Assembly: GCF_017642925.1 (NCBI RefSeq)
Contig: NZ_JAEPOL010000004.1
Span: 1 to 64,000, forward strand
Direction of reading: 5' to 3'
DNA from: Maricaulis sp.
GTDB lineage: Bacteria; Pseudomonadota; Alphaproteobacteria; Caulobacterales; Maricaulaceae
Length of the DNA stretch: 64,000 nucleotides
In this document: one piece after another, positions 54,101 through 63,005 of the stretch
Position numbering within the stretch: the first letter of the stretch is position 1
Layout of the letters: every line of letters starts with the position of its first letter
Notes under the pieces: generated by a model
Seen by the model: only the letters and a program-made list of their open reading frames with translations
Database searches by the model: none
Told to the model about the DNA's origin: nothing
Program-made: the position numbers and the translations under genes

Positions 54101-54985
54101 TCACTCACGTGACGCCAATTGGGCTTCCAGGTTGCGGATACGTTGGTGAAGTGCACGCTCTTTGACACGGTCCGGCTGCGACAGCGCACGTTCGAGCGCA
54201 CGCAGCTCGCGCTGGGTTTTCCGCCAGCGCTGCCACAGCAGAAACACCTTCGGTCCCTCGACCAGATAGCGGCGCCACATCCGGCCCGGCTCCTGCACGA
54301 GACGGTGCAACCACTCCAGCCGTGCCCGCTGGATCCAGACCGGTGCCCGGCGGGCCTTGCCACCCAGGAAGTCCAGAGACGCACCCACGCACAGTCCGAC
54401 ACCCGTGCAATCGCCGCGGTCAAGACAGGCTTCCGCGATCATTTCCTGCTGCGGAGACCCCACGCAGATCAGGACAAAGCGCGACGGATTCTCGGCGACA
54501 AAGCGGGCACATTCCGCAACCGCTTCCGGATTGTTGCGCAGCCCCATCGGCGGTTCGTGCCAGCGCACATCTTTCAAGCCATAGCGTGCCGTCACGGCAT
54601 CGATGACGGCGCGATTGCCGCCAATGATCGTCAGCGGTTCGGCCGGGTCGATTGCGGTGTCGAACAGGCGTGCCGTCAGGTCCGAACCCGGCGCGATATC
54701 GATGCGCTCGCCCGACATGCGGCCGATCAGTTCCAGGATGCGGCTATCGCAGACCGTCAGCCAGGCCTGGGCATAGAGCGTGGCGAGCACGGTGTCGTGC
54801 TCGAGCCGGACCAGATGGTCGACATTGGGGGTGACGACAAAGGCGAAGGGGCTGGCCGGATCGCGTTCGGTGATGCGGCGCAGGGCCGTATCCAGACCGA
54901 TCTTGTCGAAGGCCGAGTTCAGAAACCAGATATGACGCGAACCATTACGCCGTTCGACGAAGCTGCCGCTGGCTGCTGCCTGCAT
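54101..54985 (-). CDS. WecG/TagA/CpsF family glycosyltransferase
   Basis: 294 residues. The family motif TPNVDHLVRLEHD lies near residue 52, then the nucleotide-sugar segment LTIIGGNRAVIDAV, the VLICVGSPQQEMIAE motif near residue 172, and VGASLDFLGGKARRAPVWIQRA with the strongly conserved LDFLxGxxxRAP. Known members add N-acetylmannosamine(uronate) to lipid-linked GlcNAc in ECA or teichoic acid synthesis. The C-terminus is a coiled coil of about 50 residues. It stands alone, 70 bp from the riboswitch. Confidence 0.9.
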   Translation of the reverse strand: MQAAASGSFVERRNGSRHIWFLNSAFDKIGLDTALRRITERDPASPFAFVVTPNVDHLVRLEHDTVLATLYAQAWLTVCDSRILELIGRMSGERIDIAPGSDLTARLFDTAIDPAEPLTIIGGNRAVIDAVTARYGLKDVRWHEPPMGLRNNPEAVAECARFVAENPSRFVLICVGSPQQEMIAEACLDRGDCTGVGLCVGASLDFLGGKARRAPVWIQRARLEWLHRLVQEPGRMWRRYLVEGPKVFLLWQRWRKTQRELRALERALSQPDRVKERALHQRIRNLEAQLASRE

Positions 54986-55130
54986 GATCTGACACCCTTT
55001 GTCCCGTTACGCGCCACGCGTGACCGTCTCACCCTCACCGATGCAAACCGCGCGCCGTTTTCCCCGGTGGCGTGCATCCAATCGGACCTCCTGCGGCATC
55101 CAGAGGAGCAAAGGTCGAGGAGGGCCCGGC

Positions 55131-55376
55131 ATGCTTGTGAAAACGGAAGTTCTGGCAGCCATGGCGACACTGCCCGCCGTCTCGCTGGCGCTGCCGCCGG
55201 TGACCGGTCTGAATGTCACCTTGTCGATGGGCGCGTATTCCGTCGTTCTGGAAGGAGACGGGGCACCGGATTTCCGGATCGATACGACCTGTTTCGCAAC
55301 ACCCTGCCCGCTCGCCGAACTGAGCTTCGAAAAGTCAAACGAGACGCCGGACGATCTGCTGCCGGAAGCGGTGTAG
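55131..55376 (+). CDS. Small protein of unknown function
   Basis: 81 residues. GAGGAGG lies eight bases before the ATG, a strong ribosome site. The start (VLAAMATLPAVSLALPP) is hydrophobic but short, and two cysteines (TTCFATPCPL) sit in the C-terminal half. No recognisable domain. It lies between the divergent glycosyltransferase gene and the convergent mnmC, four bases before the mnmC stop. Confidence 0.55.
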   Translation: MLVKTEVLAAMATLPAVSLALPPVTGLNVTLSMGAYSVVLEGDGAPDFRIDTTCFATPCPLAELSFEKSNETPDDLLPEAV

Positions 55377-55380
55377 CGTC

Positions 55381-57117
55381 CTAACCGCCGCGTCTCTGGC
55401 GGCGTATCTCGAAACGTGCCGGCCCGAACGCTTCGGCCGCGGATCGCGGCAAGGCAGACACATGCCCATGCGCAAGCGCCGCGACATGCTCGGCCAGCAG
55501 CGGCGCGTGCGCGAAGCCGCGCGACCCCAGACCGGAGAGAATGAAACTTCGCGGCCCCAGCGCCCCGGCAACGGGGAGCCGGTCCGGCGTCGAGGCTCGT
55601 ACACCATGCCAGGTCCGCACGACCTCGCCGATCTTCAGTGAAGGGAAATGCCGGCCGAACGCCGCGCGGAAACCGGCAATGGCAGGCTCTTCCGGTCCGG
55701 CATCCTCGCCGGCCACATGGGTGGCACCGACCAGCACACCGCCCGGCGCCGCACAGGCATAGCCGCCCCAGGTCACAGGCTGTACGGGGGCTTCCCCCGC
55801 AAAGACTGCGACCTGCCCGGCGCTCGGCGAAATATCCGGATACCAGGCCGTCATGCCAGCGCCGCAGGCGTAGACGACGCAATCCGCGCGGTACAGCGTC
55901 TCGCCATCTGCATCCGCCAGCAGGACGTCGCTGTCCGTCTCGAAGACTGATGCGATCCGCGCCTTGTGCACCAGCACGTCGCCCAGCATCTGCGCGACGA
56001 TGCGCGCGGGTTCGATCCGGGCCGCGGCGCGCATCTGCAGCACCGACCCGTCCCACTCGACCCGCTCGTCCATCAGGGCTGCGATACCGGCGAAACGTTG
56101 CGCTTCGCGCTCATCCTTCGCCAGCCGGACAACACCGCCGGGATAGAAACCATCGAAGCCTTCATAACATCTGCGCGCATAATCAAACGCCGCCAGGGTT
56201 GCGCGGACATGGGGCCGGTCGGCGCGTTCCAGGCGCGGTGTCAGCAATCCGGCCGGTGCGCCCGATGCACCACCTGCCGGTCCGGCGGCGTCGAACACGA
56301 CAACCTCGCTGCCGCGCCGTGCAAAGGCGCGCGCCAGGCTGGCGCCGACAATGCCGGCACCGATGATCGCAACCTTCCGCGGCTGCGGTATTGTTGCGGC
56401 GGACGTTCCGGGAAACACGGCCTCCAGACGCTCGCGCTTGCGCCCGAAGCCGGGGCGTTTGGCGACTTCGAAGCCAGCGGCCTGAAGACCCCGCCGGACG
56501 TGGCCGGCCACGGTGAACGTACCGATCCGCGCGCCCGGCGCTGACAGCCGGCCAACCTGGTCGAGCACGTCCTGGGACCACATGGCGTCATTCTTCGCCG
56601 GCGCAAAGCCGTCGAGGAACCAGGCATCCGCCCGGAAGTCCATGTCTGCCAGTGCGGCCTCGACCGCGTCGTGAACGACGGTGATCGCGAACCCGTCCTC
56701 GGGAAACACAAGGCGATGAACACCCTTCTGCCGCGAGGGCCATTGTTTCAGCAGACGCGTCGTGAGCAGCTCAAGACCCGGCCAGGCAGCAAACGCCCGG
56801 CCGGCTTCATCGCGGCTTAGCGGGTGTTTCTCGACGGAGACGAAATCCAGCCAGGCGCCAGCCGGGCGGGTCTCCCGCCAGAGCTGCCAGAGCGCCAGCG
56901 CATTCAGCCCGGTACCAAAGCCCAGTTCGCCGACAACAAAGTGCCGCCGCCCCTGCCAGGCCTCGGGCAGGCCGCACCCGGTCAGGAAAACCGCCCGTGT
57001 CTCCTCCAGACCGTCCTCGGCGGAAAAATAGACATCGCCATAATCGGCCGCGCGCGGACCGGACGGCTCGCTCCAGTCGAGCCGGGCCGGTTCGCAAACC
57101 AGGCTCTCCTCGGTCAT
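55381..57117 (-). CDS. mnmC: Bifunctional tRNA modification enzyme MnmC
   Basis: 578 residues with both halves. The N-terminal methyltransferase (about 1-240) has ELGFGTGLNALAL for SAM and the DUF752-type DAWFLDGFAPAKNDAMW motif. The C-terminal oxidoreductase (about 250-570) has the FAD motif VAIIGAGIVGASLARAF and GLGSRGFAHAPLLAEHVA. It makes mnm5s2U at the wobble base of tRNAs after MnmEG. It is near the short limit of full MnmC (about 600). The hydrolase gene begins just past its start, in the same direction. Confidence 0.93.
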   Translation of the reverse strand: MTEESLVCEPARLDWSEPSGPRAADYGDVYFSAEDGLEETRAVFLTGCGLPEAWQGRRHFVVGELGFGTGLNALALWQLWRETRPAGAWLDFVSVEKHPLSRDEAGRAFAAWPGLELLTTRLLKQWPSRQKGVHRLVFPEDGFAITVVHDAVEAALADMDFRADAWFLDGFAPAKNDAMWSQDVLDQVGRLSAPGARIGTFTVAGHVRRGLQAAGFEVAKRPGFGRKRERLEAVFPGTSAATIPQPRKVAIIGAGIVGASLARAFARRGSEVVVFDAAGPAGGASGAPAGLLTPRLERADRPHVRATLAAFDYARRCYEGFDGFYPGGVVRLAKDEREAQRFAGIAALMDERVEWDGSVLQMRAAARIEPARIVAQMLGDVLVHKARIASVFETDSDVLLADADGETLYRADCVVYACGAGMTAWYPDISPSAGQVAVFAGEAPVQPVTWGGYACAAPGGVLVGATHVAGEDAGPEEPAIAGFRAAFGRHFPSLKIGEVVRTWHGVRASTPDRLPVAGALGPRSFILSGLGSRGFAHAPLLAEHVAALAHGHVSALPRSAAEAFGPARFEIRRQRRGG

Positions 57118-57124
57118 GACCGGC

Positions 57125-57676
57125 CTAGAGCGTCTGGGTGAAGCGGGCGAAGGCCATCAGACCCTCCGGCCAGGGGCCGTGTCCGCTTTCCGGCTCGAAA
57201 TGCCCGGCCTCGCCGGCATTGCCGAAATGAATGCCCCAGTCGCGCGCCCAAGCTTCCGCCTTGGTGATATTGCAGGTGGGATCGTTGGAGCTGGCCAGCA
57301 GCAGGCCGGCAAAGCCGAGCGGCTGGCGCGGCACCGGATCGAAGCCGTGATCGCCATAGGTCGTCTTCAGCTCGGGGCGCTCCCAGTCCGATGCACCGAC
57401 CAGAAAAGCACCCGCGATCTTGCCGGTAAGTGCCGGGGCGGCATGCGCCACGGTGAGGACACCCAGCGCATGGGCGACCAGGATCACCGGCTTTTCCGTC
57501 TCGCCGACCGCATCGACCAGCCGGTTCACCCAGGTCTCGCGCTGCGGCTGGTTCCAGTCATCCTGATCCACGCGGCGCGCCGTGGACATATTGTCCTGCC
57601 AGCGCGTCAGCCAGTGGAAGGGAGACGGATTGCCCGCACCGGGCACGATGAGAATATCGCTGTCCTTGATCTTCAT
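57125..57676 (-). CDS. RBBP9/YdeN-type alpha/beta hydrolase lacking the nucleophile Ser
   Basis: 183 residues, the size of RBBP9/YdeN serine hydrolases. ILIVPGAGNPSPFHWLTRWQ, the DWNQPQRETWVNRL segment and the C-terminal AGHFEPESGHGPWPEG with its catalytic His are typical. Where the elbow is normally (V/G)HSLG, here it reads VAHALGV: codon GCG at 57468-57470 (read on the minus strand) gives Ala. The Asp and His of the triad appear present. It may be inactive or use another chemistry. The mnmC start lies seven bases from its stop. Confidence 0.85.
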   Translation of the reverse strand: MKIKDSDILIVPGAGNPSPFHWLTRWQDNMSTARRVDQDDWNQPQRETWVNRLVDAVGETEKPVILVAHALGVLTVAHAAPALTGKIAGAFLVGASDWERPELKTTYGDHGFDPVPRQPLGFAGLLLASSNDPTCNITKAEAWARDWGIHFGNAGEAGHFEPESGHGPWPEGLMAFARFTQTL

Positions 57677-57722
57677 GACGCCGTTCTAGCGCCGATCAGG
57701 GCAAACGCCATCCCCCCAAATG

Positions 57723-57756
57723 AACTGGCGCGGAACCGGTGGGTTCCGCGCCAGTT
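57723..57756 (-). terminator. 15-bp perfect hairpin after motA
   Basis: AACTGGCGCGGAACC at 57723-57737 and its reverse complement at 57742-57756, loop GGTG. On the minus strand it lies 22 bases after the motA stop but only CATTTGG follows, not a full T-run. It could be a weak terminator or an mRNA-stabilising end. Confidence 0.55.
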
Positions 57757-57777
57757 GTCCTCGTGCGGCCTTGTCGA

Positions 57778-58650
57778 TCAGCCGACTTCGGAGGGTATCT
57801 GGTCCAGGGCTGTTTCCAGCTCGGCAAAGCTGGGCTGCATCTTGGAGGGAACGCCACCGCGGCCGATCTCGACCGAAATCTGGGCAGCATTGCCGTGCAG
57901 GTGCGCCACGAGAACGTCCTGGATGATCTTGTAGAAGCTGTGTTCCTCGTCATAGACGGCCTGCATGTAGGCCGCGAAGGGGCCGACAAAGCCGTAGGCG
58001 ATGAACACGCCAAGGAAGGTCCCGACGAGGGCGCCGCCGATATAACCGCCCAGAATGGCCGGCGGGCTTTCGATCGCGCCCATCGTCTTGATGACGCCGA
58101 GCACGGCAGCCACGATGCCCAGGGCCGGCAGACCGTCGGCCATGGTCTGCATGGCGTGGGCCGGATCGGCAGCTTCGTGATGGTGCTTTTCCAGCTGCTT
58201 TTCCATCGCGTCCTCGACCTGGTGCGGGTCTTCCAGGTTCATCGTCATCATGCGCAGCGTGTCGCAGATGAAGTCGACGGCGAAATGGTCCTTCATGATC
58301 CGGGGATAGCGCGTGAAGATCGCGCTGTCCTTGGGGTTCTCGATATGGCTTTCGAGCGCAATAACCCCTTTTGTCTTCATTGTTTTTGTTAGCAGGAACA
58401 ACAATGAGAGCAGGTCGGTATAGTCCTGCGCCTTCCATTTGGGGCCGGTGAAGATCTTGGCGAAATCGCCGAGGGTCTTCGTCACCGTTTTCGGCTTGTT
58501 GCCGATCAGGAAGGCGCCGACAGCCGCGCCGCCGATCATCATCATCTCGAAGGGCATGGCTTTGAGGATGACGTCGAAATGGCCGCCGGCCAGCGAGAAG
58601 CCGCCGAACACCATCACGAACACGACAATGATGCCGATAATTTGGAACAT
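57778..58650 (-). CDS. motA: Flagellar motor stator protein MotA
   Basis: 290 residues from the ATG at 58650; a longer frame to 58716 is unlikely. Four membrane helices, of which the last two flank VAAVLGVIKTMGAIESP and LVGTFLGVFIAYGFVGPFA, the proton-channel helices. The cytoplasmic loop includes RYPRIMKDHFAVDFICDTLRMM. MotA with MotB forms the stator; no motB is in the window, and separate motA and motB loci are known in Caulobacter relatives. Confidence 0.96.
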   Translation of the reverse strand: MFQIIGIIVVFVMVFGGFSLAGGHFDVILKAMPFEMMMIGGAAVGAFLIGNKPKTVTKTLGDFAKIFTGPKWKAQDYTDLLSLLFLLTKTMKTKGVIALESHIENPKDSAIFTRYPRIMKDHFAVDFICDTLRMMTMNLEDPHQVEDAMEKQLEKHHHEAADPAHAMQTMADGLPALGIVAAVLGVIKTMGAIESPPAILGGYIGGALVGTFLGVFIAYGFVGPFAAYMQAVYDEEHSFYKIIQDVLVAHLHGNAAQISVEIGRGGVPSKMQPSFAELETALDQIPSEVG

Positions 58651-58857
58651 TTTGTACCGTCCACCGCTCTGGAAGGCCGTTTCTCGACCCGTTTGACCGG
58701 CACTATGACGGGACAAGCTTAATGTCCGGTTGAACGCGCGTTATGCGGGTGTTTACGGATCAGCGGCGCGGCGCCCCGGCCACAGACGTTCATTCCGGCA
58801 TACCCGCTCTTTAAAAACTCATTGGACGGTCGGGAATCCGCGGTCTAGATCAGCATC

Positions 58858-60132
58858 ATGACCCCGCCCCAGACTGCGTCCACACCCACCAGTCCCGCCG
58901 AACGGCGCCAGGCCTTCCGCCTGCTTTTCCTGTGCCTGATGGCAACCGGCATCGGCAATAACATGCTGTTCGCGATCCTGCCGCCGCTGGCGCGCGGGCT
59001 GGCCGTGCCGGAATACTGGGTCGGCGCGATCTACACGGTTTCAGCCGTCCTCTTCATGACCATGACACCGGTTTGGGGTGCGTTGTCAGACCGCCGCGGA
59101 CGCAAGCCCTTCATCGTGTTCGGCCTGTGCGCCTTTGCCTGTTCGACCCTGATTTTTGCGGCCGCAGCCTGGGCCGGGGAAAGCGGCTGGATCCCGCCCT
59201 TGGGCGCAATCTTTGCCATGGCGCTGGCCCGCACCCTGTTCGGCGGGCTCGGCTCGGCAACCAATCCATCGGCACAGGCCTATGTCGCCGACCGGACCAG
59301 CCCCGGCGAGCGGACCGAGGCGCTGGCCGGACTGACAGCCGCCTTCGGCCTGGGTGCGGTCATCGGTCCCACCCTCGCGGCCACATTGGTCGAACTGGTC
59401 GGCGTGCCGATTTTCATGGTGATCATTTCGGCGATGGTGGCCTCGGGCGCTTTCGCGGTCTGGTACCGGCTGCCCGAACAGTCACCGCCCAAGCTGCAGA
59501 GCCGGCCGATCAATCCCTTTGCGCAATTTGCCTTCGGTGCCGATCCCCGCATCTTTCCGTTCGTGGCCTACGGGTGCGTCGCCTGGATCGTACAGTCGCT
59601 CAGCCTGTCCACGCTTGCCTTCTTCGTGATGGACTCGCTGCAGCTCGATGAGGCCGCGGGGTTGCAGATGTCGTCCATCGCACTGGCCGCAGGCGCGGGT
59701 GCACTGATCGTCGCCCAGCTGGTGGTGATCCCGGCCCTGCACGCCAGCCCGCGCATCCTCATGTCGCTGGGCGCAGGGATCACGATGGCCGGCTTCGCCC
59801 TGATGATCGTGGCGCCGAACTATGCCGGCATCGTCACCGCCTATATCCTCATCTCGTTCGCATTCGGACTGGCCCGCTCGGGCTTTGTCGGCGGGGCCTC
59901 GATCGCCGTTGAGCCTGAAGAACAGGGCCGGGTCGCGGGCCTGACCACAGCCACTGCCGGGCTGGGCTTCATCCTCGGCCCGGTCGGCGGCCTGTTCATG
60001 TACAACCAGCTGGGCCACCTCGTGCCCTACTATGTCGCCTTCGTGCTGGCCGCGATCACACTGGCGCTGGCCTGGTTCCATCCCGGCATCCGCCGGGTCG
60101 CCAACATCGTCGAGGTGAAGCCGGAGCCCTGA
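58858..60132 (+). CDS. MFS transporter, TetA-like
   Basis: 424 residues with about twelve membrane helices. MFS motif A is GALSDRRGRKPFIVF near residue 78, and a motif C-like GAVIGPTLAATL lies near residue 165. This is the drug:H+ antiporter type 1 group, possibly an exporter of a drug or metabolite; the substrate is unknown. The stop lies in a 9-bp hairpin (GGAGCCCTG/CAGGGCTCC, 60123-60143) with no T-run. It is convergent with the lytic transglycosylase. Confidence 0.9.
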   Translation: MTPPQTASTPTSPAERRQAFRLLFLCLMATGIGNNMLFAILPPLARGLAVPEYWVGAIYTVSAVLFMTMTPVWGALSDRRGRKPFIVFGLCAFACSTLIFAAAAWAGESGWIPPLGAIFAMALARTLFGGLGSATNPSAQAYVADRTSPGERTEALAGLTAAFGLGAVIGPTLAATLVELVGVPIFMVIISAMVASGAFAVWYRLPEQSPPKLQSRPINPFAQFAFGADPRIFPFVAYGCVAWIVQSLSLSTLAFFVMDSLQLDEAAGLQMSSIALAAGAGALIVAQLVVIPALHASPRILMSLGAGITMAGFALMIVAPNYAGIVTAYILISFAFGLARSGFVGGASIAVEPEEQGRVAGLTTATAGLGFILGPVGGLFMYNQLGHLVPYYVAFVLAAITLALAWFHPGIRRVANIVEVKPEP

Positions 60133-60168
60133 GCCAGGGCTCCGATACCAGATCGTCAAGCACGCGGA

Positions 60169-61380
60169 CTATTGGGCCGCCGCAGCAGCGATCACTGCAT
60201 CATACATGGCCTGGCCGACATAGCCGTCAGCAAGATGGCCATTGGACCGCTGGAAAGCGCGCAGCGCCGCGCGCGTATTCGGTCCGGCAAGCCCGTCCGG
60301 CGTTCCGCTGTCGAAACCCAGCGCGTTGAGCGCCGCCTGCAGTTCGCGGGTCTGGCTGCGGGTGATCGGCGGATTGTTTTCCGGCCACGGCCCTTCGAAT
60401 GGCTCGCCACCGGCGATCCGGTCTGCCAGATGCGCGACACCGATCGCATAGCTGGTGGAGTTGTTGTAGCGCAGGATCACGCGGAAATTCGGGAAGGTCA
60501 GGAAGCCCGGCCCCGAACCGCCGGCCGGCAAGTCCAGCCGTGCGGCCTGCATCAGCTGGTCGGCCGACCATTCGCCGCGGGCCGGCTCGATGCCAAGCAC
60601 CGCCCATTGTGACACCAGGCGCGACTGGCCGGGGTCCCAGGCGGCGAAATCAAAGCTTTCCGGCACATCCACTTCGACCACTGCAGGCTGACCCGCCCGC
60701 CATCCGGCCCGGCCGAGCAGATTGGCGGCAGACGCCAGCGCATCCGCCTCATTCGTCCAGATATTGCGGCGACCGTCGCCATCCCAGTCATGGGCGCGTT
60801 CCAGATAGGTAGACGGGATGAACTGCATCTGGCCCATCGCACCGGCCCACGAACCGGTGAGCTGGTCGCGCGTGGCATAACCATTGTCCAGCATGTGCCC
60901 GACGGCAATCAGCTCACCCTCGGCCCAGTTGCGGCGGCGGCCTTCCCAGGCCAGCGTCGCCAGCGACCGGACAATGTCGTTATTGCCGGGGATCTCGCCA
61001 TAGGAACTTTCCAGCCCCCAGATCGCAATCAGGATTTCCGGACGCACCTCGAAATGCGCCGCGATGGCGTCCACAGTCTCGCGATTTTCCGCATAGGCAG
61101 CCCGGCCGTTGCGGATACGCAGGTCGGACGCCGCGATATCGAGATAGGACCAGAGCGGCCGCACGAATTCCGGCTGGCTGCGATCGCGTTCGATGATGCG
61201 CATGTCCGGCTCCAGCCCGTCCAGCATGGATGCGACGGTGTCCGGCGTCGCGCCGGACGCTTCCAGGCGGCCGCGGAAACCGGCAAGCCAGTCGGCGAAG
61301 CTTTCGCCGTCGGGCTGGGCAAAAGTGGCGGCGGTGAGGGTGGTAACAAGGGCCAGGCTGGCCAGTAGCGTGCGGATCAT
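60169..61380 (-). CDS. Lytic murein transglycosylase (MltB family) with peptidoglycan-binding domain
   Basis: 403 residues. Signal peptide TLLASLALVTTLTAATFAQ, then the SLT_2 domain with the catalytic Glu in WGLESSYGEIPGN near residue 124, GAMGQMQFIPSTYLERAHDWDGDGR, and GRAGWR, and a C-terminal peptidoglycan-binding domain (LQAALNALGFDSGTPDGLAGPNTRAALRAFQ). It cuts glycan strands in the periplasm. Its ATG overlaps the stop of a DUF1194 gene. Confidence 0.95.
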   Translation of the reverse strand: MIRTLLASLALVTTLTAATFAQPDGESFADWLAGFRGRLEASGATPDTVASMLDGLEPDMRIIERDRSQPEFVRPLWSYLDIAASDLRIRNGRAAYAENRETVDAIAAHFEVRPEILIAIWGLESSYGEIPGNNDIVRSLATLAWEGRRRNWAEGELIAVGHMLDNGYATRDQLTGSWAGAMGQMQFIPSTYLERAHDWDGDGRRNIWTNEADALASAANLLGRAGWRAGQPAVVEVDVPESFDFAAWDPGQSRLVSQWAVLGIEPARGEWSADQLMQAARLDLPAGGSGPGFLTFPNFRVILRYNNSTSYAIGVAHLADRIAGGEPFEGPWPENNPPITRSQTRELQAALNALGFDSGTPDGLAGPNTRAALRAFQRSNGHLADGYVGQAMYDAVIAAAAAQ

Positions 61381-62156
61381 CCATTCCTCGTGAAGCGCAG
61401 CGGATCGAGATTGGCGATCTCGATGATAAGCTTCCGTTTCAATGCGTCCACGAAATCATGATGTTCGTTTGTTGGCGAAATGAAGGCGCCGGGGCCGGCG
61501 ATCACTTCATTCTCGAAATAGGCGGCCACATCGATCGAGACGGACGGCCGGAAGGGATGCTGGCGCGCATTGTCGATCGGCAGGCCGTTGATGGTGATCA
61601 TTTCGGCCTCGGCCCGGTTGCGCGCGGCCGAAAGACTGGGCCCGGCATTCTGGGGGCCATCACCCGACAGGTCGATCACCCGGCGTACGCCGTCATAGCG
61701 ATTGTCCGCGATCAGGCTGACCGAATTGTCGATCGCACCACCGATTGCTGTACGCCGGCCGGAAATGAAAGGCGCTGTCGCCAGTGTGGCGGCGAAGGCC
61801 CTGGCGTCGTCCTCGGTCTCGATGACCGTCCAGGGCGCCACGACGCGCTGGAAGTCGGCATCGGCCCATTCCAGATACATCACCGCGATGCGGCCATAGC
61901 CGCCGGACTGGATCGCGGAGATCACTTCCGGATCGGCGAGCGCCGCGACATGGCCCTCACGCTGACGCCGCGCCTCGACCTCGTCGATCGAGGACGACAC
62001 ATCGACCGCCAGTACGAGTTCGAGATCGACCATCTCGCGGCCATCCTCGGCGTACTGGATCTCGCGGGTATACCAGTCGGGTGTCGCGGCAAGATTGCCG
62101 CCGGTCAGACAAAGGACGGCCAGGATCGAAAGGCCCGTCCGGACGGCAAGTCTCAT
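61377..62156 (-). CDS. DUF1194 (von Willebrand A-like) exported protein
   Basis: 259 residues with a signal peptide (VRTGLSILAVLCLTGGNLA). The VWA metal site DVSSSIDE (DxSxS) is near residue 49, with matching WADADFQRVVAPWTVI and IDLSGDGPQN. DUF1194 proteins are found in alphaproteobacteria and their function is not established. It is joined by ATGA overlaps to the upstream paralogue and the downstream lytic transglycosylase. Confidence 0.9.
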   Translation of the reverse strand: MRLAVRTGLSILAVLCLTGGNLAATPDWYTREIQYAEDGREMVDLELVLAVDVSSSIDEVEARRQREGHVAALADPEVISAIQSGGYGRIAVMYLEWADADFQRVVAPWTVIETEDDARAFAATLATAPFISGRRTAIGGAIDNSVSLIADNRYDGVRRVIDLSGDGPQNAGPSLSAARNRAEAEMITINGLPIDNARQHPFRPSVSIDVAAYFENEVIAGPGAFISPTNEHHDFVDALKRKLIIEIANLDPLRFTRNG

Positions 62157-62947
62157 GGCGCCAGACCCGTTTCCGACACGTTCGCGGGACGGGCCGGATC
62201 ACGGCCCAGCTCTTCCGGCGACGGCAGCGCCCCCGCGATCTCGATCACCAGCTTGCGCAGGATCGCCTCGCGGAATTCGGCTTCGGTGCGGGCGGGCAGG
62301 ACGAAAGCACCGGGTCCGGTGATGACGTTTTCCTCGAAATAGCCGTCGAGATTCATCTCGACGGGCCGCACCCAGCGGCCATTGCCGGTGGAGATCACCG
62401 GCAGACCGTTGACCACCACGCCGGCCGCATCAGCACGGGCCCGCGCCTGCTCCAGCGGCAGGCCCTGGTTTTGCGGCCCGTCGCCGGAGATATCGATGAT
62501 GCGGCGGGGAGCCGAGTGCGCATTGCTCTCGATACGCTGCACACTGTCAGCGATCGCTGCACCGATGGCGGTGTAGTGGCCGCGTTCCAGCGGGGCAGCC
62601 GCCACGCGGGCAGCAAACTCCAGCGCGTCTTCCTCGCTGGCGATCACGGTCCAGTCGGCCGCGGCTCGCTGGAAACCGCTGTCGGCCCATTCCACATAGG
62701 TCACGGCGATCCGGCCCAGAGGCCCGCCCTGGATCGAGCGGATCACATCCTCCGAGGCCAGGGCTGCAACATAGCCTTCGCGCTGGCGGCGTGCCTCCTC
62801 CTCGTCAACGGAATAGGAGATGTCGACGGCGAGCACGAGCTCGACATCCACGTCGTAATCATAGGTGAAATCGTCGTACTGCGCGCTGGCGCCAGCCGCG
62901 AAAAGGGCCGCTGCCGCGACCCCGAAGCATACCCCGAACCCTGTCAT
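62153..62947 (-). CDS. DUF1194 (von Willebrand A-like) exported protein, paralogue
   Basis: 264 residues from the ATG at 62947; the frame to 63136 lacks a signal for a start and the 62947 start yields a signal peptide (GVCFGVAAAALFAAGASAQ). VWA metal site AVDISYSVDE, WADSGFQRAAADWTVI and IDISGDGPQNQG. It is a clear tandem paralogue of the next gene (61377), the two sharing several motifs word for word. First gene of the three-gene unit. Confidence 0.9.
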   Translation of the reverse strand: MTGFGVCFGVAAAALFAAGASAQYDDFTYDYDVDVELVLAVDISYSVDEEEARRQREGYVAALASEDVIRSIQGGPLGRIAVTYVEWADSGFQRAAADWTVIASEEDALEFAARVAAAPLERGHYTAIGAAIADSVQRIESNAHSAPRRIIDISGDGPQNQGLPLEQARARADAAGVVVNGLPVISTGNGRWVRPVEMNLDGYFEENVITGPGAFVLPARTEAEFREAILRKLVIEIAGALPSPEELGRDPARPANVSETGLAP

Positions 62948-63005
62948 GGCGCGCACACTATGAAGGCTTTGCGGCGCGAACAACTGACGATGTGGTAAGC
63001 TTCGC

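Noticed and set aside
57723-57756. Strong motA terminator
   Set aside because: The stem is perfect but there is no clear T-run, so it is listed only as a hairpin with moderate confidence.
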